Of a DNA stretch of 64,000 nt, positions 11,146-19,718 are shown piece by piece (position 1 is the stretch's first letter; each line of letters begins with the position of its first letter). The notes beneath the pieces were generated by a model. That model did no database searches. It was given only the letters and a program-made list of their open reading frames with translations, and was not told the origin of the DNA. Source of the DNA: Dactylis glomerata (taxonomy: Eukaryota; Streptophyta; Magnoliopsida; Poales; Poaceae); NCBI GenBank assembly GCA_007115705.1, contig QXEO01000342.1, positions 1,116,001-1,180,000 on the forward strand, read 5' to 3'. Position numbers and translations under genes: made by a program.

Positions 11146-12650
11146 GTGGAAATTGTCGCTGGCGATGCCGCCAAGACCACCTCGATTGGGACAAATCTGT
11201 CCCCCAAATAGGAAAGCGCGCTCGTCGAGTTCCTCCGTGAGAACCGGGACATCTTCGCATGGCAGCCATCTGACATGACAGCTATACCTAGGGAACTCGC
11301 CGAGCATGCCCTACAGATAATCCCTGGCTCTAAGCCAGTAAGACAAGCCATGAGACGCTTCAGAGACGAAAAACGCCGCGTGATAGCAAAGGAGATTTCC
11401 AAGCTACTGAAAGCAGGCTTCATCAAAGAAGTGATCCATACGAAGTGGGTGGCAAATCTGTGTTAGTTCCTAAGAAAAACACAAAGGTTCTGCGCATGTG
11501 TGTAGATTACACTGGCCTGAACAAAGCGTGTCCAAAAGATCCTTTTTCCTTGCCTCGCATTGACCAAGTCATTGACTCGACGGCAGGATCAGAGCTGCTA
11601 TGTTTCTTAGATGCCTACTCAGGATACCACCAGATCAAGATGAAGGAGTCCAATCAGCTTGCTACGTTGTTCGTAACACCTTATGGCACATATTGTTATG
11701 TGACAATGCTGTTTGGTCTGAAAAACGCTGGAGCAACGTACCAGCGCACCATGAAGAAGTGCCTGGCGGATCAAATCGGACGTAACATCCACGCATATGT
11801 GGATAACATCGCCGTTATGTCCAAGAAGCAAGATGGCCTTATAGCGGATTTGCAAGAGACCTTCGATAATCTAAGGAAGTACAACATGATGCTCAACCCC
11901 ATGAAGTGCGTCTTTGGGGTACCAGCTGGACAACTCCTGGGATTCATCGTCTCCCACCGCGGAATTGAGGTCAACCCGGAGAAGATCAAGGGAATCCTCG
12001 ACATCTCACGGCCTAATGACTTGAAGGACGTACAGCGACTCACAGGCTGCGTGGCAGCAGTGAGCAGATTCATCAGTCGTCTTGGCGAGAAGGCTTTGCC
12101 ACTCTACAAGCTGATGAAGAAATCAAACGAATTCATCTGGACCGATGAGGCAGACGCTGCGCTTAAGGATCTGAAGAGAGTGCTATCCACTGCACCAGTC
12201 CTAGCAGCCCCCGAAGACCAGGAACCCATGTTATTATACATGGCGGCAACTAACAGGGTCGTCAGCATCGTCATCGTGGTAGAACGCAAGGAAGAAGCGC
12301 AGGAGTACGGCGTACAGCGGCCAGTCTACTATGTCAGCGAGGTCCTGATGGAATCCAAACAGTGCTACCCTCACTACCAAAAGTTGGCATATGGAGTTTT
12401 CCTAGCTTCTCGTAAGTTAAGGCATTACTTCTATGACCATAAGATCACAGTGATAAGCAAGGCTCCACTGAAGGACATCATCAACAACAGCGATGCAACA
12501 GGACGAGTTGCAAAGTGGGGCATTGAATTGGCCTCCTTAGACATCGACTACAAGCCTCGCACCGCTATTAAGTCTCAGGCTTTAGCAGAATTCATGGCGG
12601 ATTGGAAGGAAGCGCAGAAGACTACGCCCGTCCCAAAACCAGAGCATTGG
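11146..12650 (+). pseudogene. C reverse transcriptase and first RNase H
   Basis: The RT begins in the gag-PR frame (to 11466) and continues one frame away from 11445: T-K-W-V-A-N ... V-L-V-P-K-K indicates loss of one base near 11456. RT motifs follow: CVDYTGLNKACPKDPFSLP, FLDAYSGYHQI, FGLKNAGATYQ. The catalytic box reads Y-V-D-N-I (about 11797-11811) instead of Y-V-D-D-I, so a metal-binding aspartate is lost. RNase H follows (about 12200-12640) and is degenerate at its first Asp region (AATNRVVSIVIVVE). The apparent stop TGA 12651-12653 belongs to the LTR of D. Confidence 0.85.
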
Positions 12651-13276
12651 TGATAAGGGAAGCATGGCTACTACTCCTAATATTTTACCACCTCCTTATG
12701 TTCTGAAGCTTGGACAATTCTGCTTTGAAGTGCCTCTAGAAGATGATGTGAAGCCCAACTTTCGTACACCTCCAATGGAGTTTCATGTTTGCCGAGGCGC
12801 TGCAGCCAACAATATTTAGGTGTTCTATTTTAATTAAGTTTGCGTCATGTTTTTATTTCAGTTTGGTTTTATTTGTGTGTGATGGTTTTGGGCCTGTCCA
12901 AAATCAAGTGTGTTTTGGCCATTTGGGCTTTTAGTTTGGTATGGGGCTTAGCCCAGCCAAAGTAGCATTCGGAGTCACCCATATAGGGTTATGGCAGCCG
13001 CCATTGTATCGTTAGACTTGTTATTTTCGAGCTAAGGAAGAGACCAGAAAAGTCCCAATGTTTGGGGGCGCATATCGTTGTGTTTGCTTGCTGATCTTTG
13101 AGATCTGATGTTATACCATGCATGGGAATTGATTCCAGTCAGTTTTAATGCGAGGAATTGAAGAGAGATCAGTTTGATCTATTTCAGATTGAGTTCTCTT
13201 TTGCTATCTTGCTGATTCTATCGATCGCCGTGAAAGATTGGGCTAAAACCCCTTTGGATCACGTTGATCCTTATCA
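12651..13276 (+). repeat. 5' LTR of D
   Basis: TGATAAGG...CCTTATCA; same length as the 3' copy at 15829. Its first ~170 bases correspond to the coding tail seen in the 3' copy. Confidence 0.93.
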
Positions 13277-13279
13277 TCT

Positions 13280-13290
13280 TGGTATCAGAT
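13280..13290 (+). other. Primer binding site of D
   Basis: TGGTATCAGAT three bases after the LTR; iMet type. Confidence 0.85.
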
Positions 13291-13967
13291 TTGTCAGGTT
13301 TATCACGGCGAATTCGTTGCTGGGAATTATCTGCTGAAGTTTGTTCTGCTGCCGGAGCGATCTGGCAAAACACCGGTGTTTCCCTGTGATTTTCGTTACT
13401 GCGGAAGATATTACTGAGTGTCCTTCTGCTGCCGATACCGTCAGCTTTGGTGGTGCTAGGATTCACGTTCTCTTGAGGATTGGTAATTCTTGGATCCGCC
13501 GAGATCGATTGCTACCTGGACTATATTTGTTTCTTAGGACTGTGCCAGTGCATTGCATTTGGTTATAACAGAGAGGAGCAATTTCAATTGCGCCTTGTTG
13601 TTCTGTTCGCAGAGAAAGCAGGTTGCATCGAATTAAATTGGTGGCATACTAGTCTACGTGAAGAATTTAGACTCTTTGTTGGACAGATCTCCTTGGTTAT
13701 CACGTGGACAGACAGTACAAGCTTTGGAGTCCGTGTAGGTAGCAAAACGTGGATATCAGGCTGAATTTGTTTTGGTTCAGGTTATAGAATATACAATCTA
13801 CTTCACGCAGCTCTGCCGACTACTGCCGTTGTGTTCTTTTTTCCATTTCAGTCTACTCTCGCCAGACCACAGACATTGTCTGTTCTATAGCGAGAGAGAG
13901 AGCGGGCGGTTCAGTTTTCTGCTTAGTGCTACTTCTCTGTGTGTATTTTTTCTGCTATTTGCACATA
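13291..13967 (+). other. Leader of D
   Basis: About 680 non-coding bases between primer site and gag. It includes a GAGAGAGAGAG run near 13890. Short ORFs here show no known domain. Confidence 0.6.
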
Positions 13968-15311
13968 ATGGTGAACTCCATTAAGGAAGATAATTCTGTA
14001 GCTACTGGAGAGGAGCTGAAGGAACTTGTGCTCCCCACTTTTGCTGCAGATTTGGCTCCTAATGTCCGTGCTGGTTTTGACAACACATGTGTGTACATCA
14101 AGGACTGTACAGATGCTTTGGTGGAGAGGTTACATAGAAAATTAGAGGCTATCACTAGTAGGCTTGATGCCTTGATGAGTAATCTTATTAATCCATTGGC
14201 GCGAGAAGAGCCCCATCATGCTGCTCCATTACGGGATGTGCCACCACAACGAGATGGACATGTTGATGTTCTAGCTCGCTGTCCCGTTTCACCGGTACAT
14301 GGAGGTGTTGCTGCTGATTTTGAGGATGATGTTGGTTATGCACCACGACAGCCTCACTTTGATGCTCGTCGTGCAGCTCCTGTTCGTGCTTTTCCTGTTG
14401 ATCGAGGTCGTGTTGGTCATGCTGCTCGTGTACCATTGGATGATGGTATTGGGCGTGTTAAAATTTTGATACCACCATTCTCTGGCGTAGGCAGTCCCGA
14501 GGATTATTTGGAGTGGGAGATGCACATGAATCATATTTTTGCAGCCCACCATTACACCGAGGAGAAGAAGATTCAACTTGCTGCTATTGAGTTCTCTGGT
14601 TATGTACTGATTTGGTGGAGCCAAATTTTGTGTATGCCCAATCGCCCAACATCATGGAGAGGTATGAAAGAACTCATGCAGCGTCATTTTGTTCCTAAAC
14701 ATTACAAGCGAGAGATGTACCATAACCTGCAGCGGCTCACTCAAGCGAATATGTCTGTTGATGCATACTACAAGGAGATGGAGTTGCTAATGATACGTAC
14801 AGGAACTACAGAGGACCCCGAGGCCACGATGTCGAGGTTCTTCAATGGTCTGAATGTTGAGGTGCAAGATCGTGTGGAGATGGTGGTCTACTATAATATT
14901 GAAGACCTTGTGCACCAGGCTAAGCGTGCCGAGGAACAACTCAAACGACGCCAAGCTGTAGCCCCTGCAAATTCATGGCATCGATCCCATACCGAGGCTG
15001 CTAGCCCTAGTGTTAAGACGACACCTTCTACACGCTCTAATAGTGTTTCTCATAGCGAGGCACCCAAATCTGGAATGTCCAAAACTGCATCTACGCAGTC
15101 CACCGCAAACATCGAGTGTTTTACTTATGGAGGACGAGGACACATGAAGCGTGATTGCCCTAATAGAAAAAGGGTGATGCTCACACATGATAGCTATGTT
15201 TCTGCTAGTGATGATGAGAAAGCTGATGCGTCATCAAGTGAGGAATCTGAGGAAAATCCTGAAGTGATCGTGGATGGGTATGAGCTTGCTACAAATTTAA
15301 AAAAAATCTAA
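13968..15311 (+). CDS. D Gag
   Basis: ATG 13968 (MVNSIKEDNS) is chosen because it follows a pyrimidine-rich leader, as in the relatives; the frame is open from 13926. Residues ~45-85 form a helical segment, then an Arg/His/Asp-rich linker, then the retrotransposon gag core (residues ~165-310: DYLEWEMHMNHIF, IWWSQ, WRGMKELMQRHFVP, YYKEMELLM). A knuckle-like motif near 15117 reads C-x2-Y-x4-H-x4-C: the second Cys is Tyr, so zinc binding is probably impaired. The Ser/Glu-rich C-terminus stops at TAA 15309-15311. The element packages RNA through this protein or one supplied in trans. Confidence 0.82.
   Translation: MVNSIKEDNSVATGEELKELVLPTFAADLAPNVRAGFDNTCVYIKDCTDALVERLHRKLEAITSRLDALMSNLINPLAREEPHHAAPLRDVPPQRDGHVDVLARCPVSPVHGGVAADFEDDVGYAPRQPHFDARRAAPVRAFPVDRGRVGHAARVPLDDGIGRVKILIPPFSGVGSPEDYLEWEMHMNHIFAAHHYTEEKKIQLAAIEFSGYVLIWWSQILCMPNRPTSWRGMKELMQRHFVPKHYKREMYHNLQRLTQANMSVDAYYKEMELLMIRTGTTEDPEATMSRFFNGLNVEVQDRVEMVVYYNIEDLVHQAKRAEEQLKRRQAVAPANSWHRSHTEAASPSVKTTPSTRSNSVSHSEAPKSGMSKTASTQSTANIECFTYGGRGHMKRDCPNRKRVMLTHDSYVSASDDEKADASSSEESEENPEVIVDGYELATNLKKI
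15296..15302 (+). promoter_or_regulatory. Candidate -1 frameshift heptamer between D gag and protease
   Basis: TTTAAAA is positioned in the gag frame as T TTA AAA, the canonical X XXY YYZ form, 7 bases before the gag stop. The protease frame is exactly -1 and is open across the site. I see no strong stem-loop just downstream, and the site lies in an A8 run, so a one-base slippage deletion is an equally simple explanation. Confidence 0.35.
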
Positions 15312-15997
15312 TGGTGCAACGCGTACCAGAAGATCGCATACCCGACCAAGGACAGCGCTGGAATATATTTCAGACCCAATGCATCATCAAGGACACCACC
15401 TGCAAGCTGATTATTGATGGTGGAAGCTACACAAATGTTGTTAGCAAGAGTTTGGTGGATTCTCTATCATTGCCTACATGGAAGCACCCGCGGCCACATT
15501 GTGTTGAGTGGTTGTATAATTCAGGGAAGCTGAAAGTCACACATAAGGTGTGCCGGAAATTTTCAGTCGGTCATTATGAGGACACAGTGGTCTGTGATGT
15601 TTTGCCTATGGATGCATGTCATGTGCTGCTAGGACGACCGTGGCAATTTGATAGGCGTTCCACTCATGAAGGCAGGTCCAATGTTTATTCCTTGTGGCAT
15701 AAGGGGAAGCATCATGTGTTGCAGCCTATGCTCGATAAGGATATCAAAGTGGATGTGTTTGCTGCACAGAAAAAGGTCCAACACATTCAGGCAAAACCGA
15801 GGACAGTTTCCTTTCAAGTTGGGGGGGATGATAAGGGGAGCATAGCTACTACTCCTAATATTTTACCACCTCCTTATGTTCTGAAGCTTGGACAATTCTG
15901 CTTTGAAGTGCCTCTAGAAGATGATGTGAAGCCCAACTTTCGTACACCTCCAATGGAGTTTCATGTTCGCCGAGGCGCTGCAGCCAACGATATTTAG
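15311..15997 (+). CDS. D protease with LTR-encoded tail
   Basis: The ATG 15311 overlaps the gag TAA. The retropepsin spans residues ~25-125: L-I-I-D-G-G-S-Y-T-N active site, then C-H-V-L-L-G-R-P-W. The frame crosses the purine tract and 3' LTR start (15829) without a stop and ends at TAA 15995-15997, so the last ~55 residues (including VKPNFRTPP) are encoded in the LTR. The E units share this VKPNFRTPP end. Translation may depend on frameshifting from gag or on the overlapping TAATG. Confidence 0.8.
   Translation: MVQRVPEDRIPDQGQRWNIFQTQCIIKDTTCKLIIDGGSYTNVVSKSLVDSLSLPTWKHPRPHCVEWLYNSGKLKVTHKVCRKFSVGHYEDTVVCDVLPMDACHVLLGRPWQFDRRSTHEGRSNVYSLWHKGKHHVLQPMLDKDIKVDVFAAQKKVQHIQAKPRTVSFQVGGDDKGSIATTPNILPPPYVLKLGQFCFEVPLEDDVKPNFRTPPMEFHVRRGAAANDI
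15821..15828 (+). other. Polypurine tract of D
   Basis: GGGGGGGA directly before the 3' LTR. It is read in frame within the protease ORF. Confidence 0.8.
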
Positions 15998-16454
15998 GTG
16001 TTCTATTTTAATTAAGTTTGCGTCATGTTTTTATTTTAGTTTGATTTTATTTGTGTGTGATGGTTTTGGGCCTGTCCAAAATCAAGTGTGTTTTGGCCAT
16101 TTGGGCTTTTAGTTTGGTATGGGGCTTAGCCCAGCCAAAGTAGCGTTCGGAGTCACCCATATAGGGTTATGGCAGCCGCCATTGTATCATTAGACTTGTT
16201 ATTTTCGAGCTAAGGAAGAGACCAGAAACGTCCCAATGTTTGTGGGCACATATCAGTGTGTTTGCTTGCTGATCTTTGAGATCTGATGTTATGCCATGCG
16301 TGGGAATTGATTCCGATCAGTTTTAACGCGAGGAATTGAAGAGAGATCAGTTTGATCTATTTCAGATTGAGTTCTCTTTTGCTATCTTGCTGATTCTATC
16401 GATCGCCGTGAAAGATTGGGCTAAAACCCTTTTGTATCACGTTGATCCTTATCA
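15829..16454 (+). repeat. 3' LTR of D
   Basis: 626 bases, TGATAAGG...CCTTATCA, followed by the TSD ATTGG. Nearly identical to 12651-13276. Confidence 0.93.
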
Positions 16455-16459
16455 ATTGG

Positions 16460-16870
16460 GTGATGCACTTTGATGGTTCAAAGCTGCTACACGGCTCGGG
16501 GGCTGGATTGACACTCAAATGTCCCAAGGGAGATGAGCTCAACTACGTTCTCTAGATCCACTTCCCCACCACCAACAACATCGTGGAGTATGAAGCGCTA
16601 CTGCACGGGCTACGCGTTGCAAAGGAGATCGGCGTACAACACATTATGTGTTGTGGAGATTCTAACCTTGTCGCTCAGCAGGTGGCTGGCACATACAAAG
16701 CTTGCAACGAAGTTATGGCGGCTTACAGAGACGAAGTGGATGAGATGGCCAAAAGTTTCCTCGGCTACGACATAAAGCACGTACGACGAGAAGATAACAT
16801 GGCGGCCGACACTTTGTCCAAGTTAGGGTCTAGTCACAAGGCAGTCCCGCCAGGCGTATTCCTCGAGCAT
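16460..16870 (+). pseudogene. C second RNase H domain (Tat-type)
   Basis: Directly continues the C frame interrupted by D. The domain shows H-F-D-G-S-K (first Asp), N-N-I-V-E-Y-E-A-L-L-H-G-L (Glu), G-D-S-N-L-V-A-Q-Q (Asp) and a final N-M-A-A-D-T-L-S (Asp). It is distinct from the RNase H before 12650. A TAG lies near 16552 (Y-V-L-stop-I-H), where relatives have Gln. A second, archaeal-like RNase H is known in plant Tat elements. Confidence 0.82.
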
Positions 16871-17549
16871 CTGCACGAACCATCAGTCAAGATGGTAGAT
16901 CTAGAAAATCCGGAACTAGCAAGCTCCCCCGTTATGGTGGTTTTGCCCAGCAACCCGCCATGGGCAGAGCCCTACCTGGAGTATCTGACGAACAAGAAGC
17001 TACCCGAAGACGAAGTCCAAAAGAGACAAATCGAGCGTAGAGCAAAAGCGTACACCATCATAGATGGCCAGCTCTACAAGCGAAGCACCTCGGGAGTCTT
17101 TATGAAGTGCATATCCCAAGTGGACGGAATTGAAATACTAAGGGAGATCCACGAAGACGAATGTGGGCATCATGCTGCCGCCAAATCCCTAGTAACTAAG
17201 GCTTTCCGCCATGGATTTTACTGGCCAACAGCCAAGGCAGATGCAGACCGTATCGTGAAGCTCTTCCAAGGTTGCCAGATGTACTCCAAGCAAACCCACA
17301 TGCCCGCCACAGCACTGCATACGATCCCTATAACCTGGCCTTTTGCGGTCTGGGGGCTGGACATGGTGGGTCCGCTAAAAACAGCACCTTCGGGATTTAC
17401 GCACCTCCTGGTAGCGGTAGACAAATTCACGAAGTGGGTGGAAGCTAAGCCCATCAGAAAACTTGATTCGGCAGACAAAACTGCCCTAAAATTCATCAAG
17501 GACATTGTGGTTAGATTCGGCATCCCACATAGCATCATCACCGACAACG
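16871..17549 (+). pseudogene. C integrase, N-terminal and catalytic part
   Basis: Linker, then a zinc-binding region (about 17155-17285): the His pair is present (CGHHAAAKSLV), but the first Cys of the C-x2-C pair is Phe (L-F-Q-G-C-Q). The catalytic core has W-G-L-D-M-V-G-P (first Asp) and I-I-T-D-N (second Asp). The gene breaks within this second motif, where F inserted at 17549/17550, and resumes at 27181. Confidence 0.85.
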
Positions 17550-18507
17550 TGATGAGGACATCCTTATTACACCACCATTATCTCCTGCTCCTATTGATGA
17601 TGAAGATGTTGCTGCGAAGAAGTCCAACGAGATTAGGATTGGACCAATTACAAGAGCACGTGCAAAGCTATTGGAACAACAGGTGAACTCACTCTTAATT
17701 GAACCTGATGTTTTATTTAATGAGAGCTTTATACTACCTAAGTCTATGCATCTATGTATGATTAGGTTTGTTGATAACACAAGCATTGCACGAGGAGGAG
17801 ACGCGTCGCGGCGAGATGAGCAAGACTTGAAGATCAAGTGCGCGAGGGAGGAGAGGGAGGCAGGCGCACCCGGAGATCACCAGAAAATCAAGTCTACATA
17901 AGAGAGAGCATGAGATGGCGCGCTAGGACAGCCTTCGACGCGATGTCTATGAGTCTAAGGCGCGCTACACTCATGGCCTGCGTGCCAAAATGAGCCGAAC
18001 CCATGTATGGGTCGGTATGTACCAGTTTGAGTCGAACCGAGTCTGTTTGGGCCCAAAACAGGTTGGTTTTGGGCCAGGTCTTTGCCCAGGTCGCCCCGAC
18101 CCCTTTAAGTACCCCTGGGGCGCCCCCTTGTGTCGTTTAGACTACGTTTAGATTACCCCCAAATATCAGAACGAAATTGCTTGTAAGCTTTCCTCTGAAA
18201 TCATATATTCCTCTGTGTTTCGCTCGGAATATCTACCCCACTCCAAGTTTGTTTCGATCTGGAGTTTTGCTACTGAGAATTCAAGTGTGATCTGCTGTTC
18301 CATTGGGAATTAGGAGATTGCAGAACCGCTTCGTAGTCGGCGGCTACGTGCGCAGGTGTGTGGTGTCTCGAATATCCATAGGGTTGAAGATCTGTTGCAT
18401 TGGCAACGGGGGAACAGCCGGAGAGTTCGTGTGCGTCTCACAGATTATCCACCAAGTTATCATCCATCTACATCGGCTCACTGAGAAGATCGGGCAACCC
18501 CTTATCA
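17550..18507 (+). repeat. 5' LTR of F
   Basis: 958 bases, TGATGAGGACATCC...CCTTATCA. The first ~350 bases hold the tail coding sequence with GPITRARAK, ending in TAA near 17899-17901. The last ~255 bases match 26926-27180 with about 3 differences. Confidence 0.9.
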
Positions 18508-18510
18508 TCT

Positions 18511-18521
18511 TGGTATCAGAT
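18511..18521 (+). other. Primer binding site of F
   Basis: TGGTATCAGAT three bases beyond the LTR; iMet type. Confidence 0.85.
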
Positions 18522-19290
18522 TCCAGCGTTTCCTCGGTGAGCATCCCCAAATCCATCCCCGTAGATTCGTTTTTGTTTTTGTCCTATACAGAAAAAGCCA
18601 CAAAAACAAAATTAGGGTTCTTAGTTCTTGCCATAGCCTAGATTGCATCGAGTTACTTGTTTTAGTTGCTGATCGTCTTTTCGCGTATCTTTTCTTCCAA
18701 TTCGTAGGAGTTTAGGGTCATCGATCTTTTCTGCATCTTAGTTTTGAGTTTACATCTCGTTTGGTGTGTCTTTGAGCATCATCTTCTTCCCTGGTTTTTG
18801 AGGCCTGTTCGTGCGCAAGGATTAGATCGATCTGCCACAAAAAAAAAGCAAGCCACCGCTCGGCGCCCCAGGACGGAGACCGTCTGGGGTCGAGCGCGAG
18901 CGCTCCAGCCTCGAGCGCGTTCGAGCGCGGCTCATGCCCGCTCACCTCGCTGCCCCAGGCGCAGCCTCCAGCGCCCAGCCCATTTTGCTTGGCCCATTAG
19001 TTTGCTGATTCAGTGAAAAAAAAGGAGTAAAAAAAAAAAAAAAACTGGATCGCTGCATGCGCGCTGCACCCCAGACAACCTCTATGCTCTGGCGTGAGTC
19101 CTATTTCCAAAAAAAAAAGAGACAAACTTTTTTATCCGTTTCGCATCGCCGTCGCACTGCCGTGTGTTTCCGGCGTCGTACATCGCTGCCGTTGACATAT
19201 TTTTTGTCGTTTTCTCTTCTGCGACAGCGTGTTACCACTGTGTCCACATAGCGTCCTTTCTACACGATTTTGATCGCTTTAGCTACAGCC
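18522..19290 (+). other. Leader of F, first part
   Basis: Non-coding and homologous to 396-1310 of A. Contains A-runs at 18838-18847 and 19027-19042. Interrupted by G at 19290; continues at 23227. Confidence 0.7.
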
Positions 19291-19620
19291 TGATGAGGAC
19301 ATCCCATCTATTGATACACCCGCTGTACCTACAGCGGAACACATACAAGGACCCATCACTCGAGCTCGTGCCAAGCAACTTAACTATCAGGTACTTTCGT
19401 TTCTTGGAACTCTTTCTCACATACATGAGAATATGATGCTGCCTAAATCAGATATGTTTGTTACTCTTAGGAATGATGGACCTAGCATGGATAAGAGGGA
19501 CAAGCATTGGAGCATGATCGTGCATGGAGATGGCAGCATGCGTTTGAGGATTGAAGAAGACGCCACGAGTGGAGTTTTCAGAACTTTGAAGCCACCATAA
19601 TGAAGGATGAAGACTTGGAT
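19291..19620 (+). repeat. 5' LTR of G, truncated
   Basis: TGATGAGGACATCCC... matches 22296-22625, then breaks after GACTTGGAT into RT-start sequence. Confidence 0.9.
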
Positions 19621-19718
19621 GTTTTTCCACAAGATGTTCCACCTGGACTTCCACCTGGATGTTTTTGTAGGAATACATGGATGTTTTTCCACAAGATGTT
19701 CCACCTGGACTTCCACCT
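19617..19718 (+). repeat. 40-bp direct repeat at the G deletion junction
   Basis: 19617-19656 and 19679-19718 are identical 40-mers covering the start of RT (D-V-F-P-Q-D-V-P-P-G-L-P-P). The 22-base spacer itself begins with another GGATGTTTTT. This looks like slippage or repair synthesis at the deletion site. Confidence 0.85.

Larger units (their letters stand above)
12651..16454 (+). mobile_element. Element D: complete non-autonomous gag-protease LTR element
   Basis: 3,804 bases, flanked by ATTGG at 12646-12650 and 16455-16459. Both LTRs are 626 bases and end in 8-base inverted repeats TGATAAGG/CCTTATCA. It has an iMet-type primer site and a G-rich purine tract, gag and protease, but no RT or integrase, so it needed enzymes in trans. 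It sits between the two RNase H domains of C; removing it rejoins the C frame. LTRs differ at about 21 of 626 positions (hand count). Confidence 0.93.
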
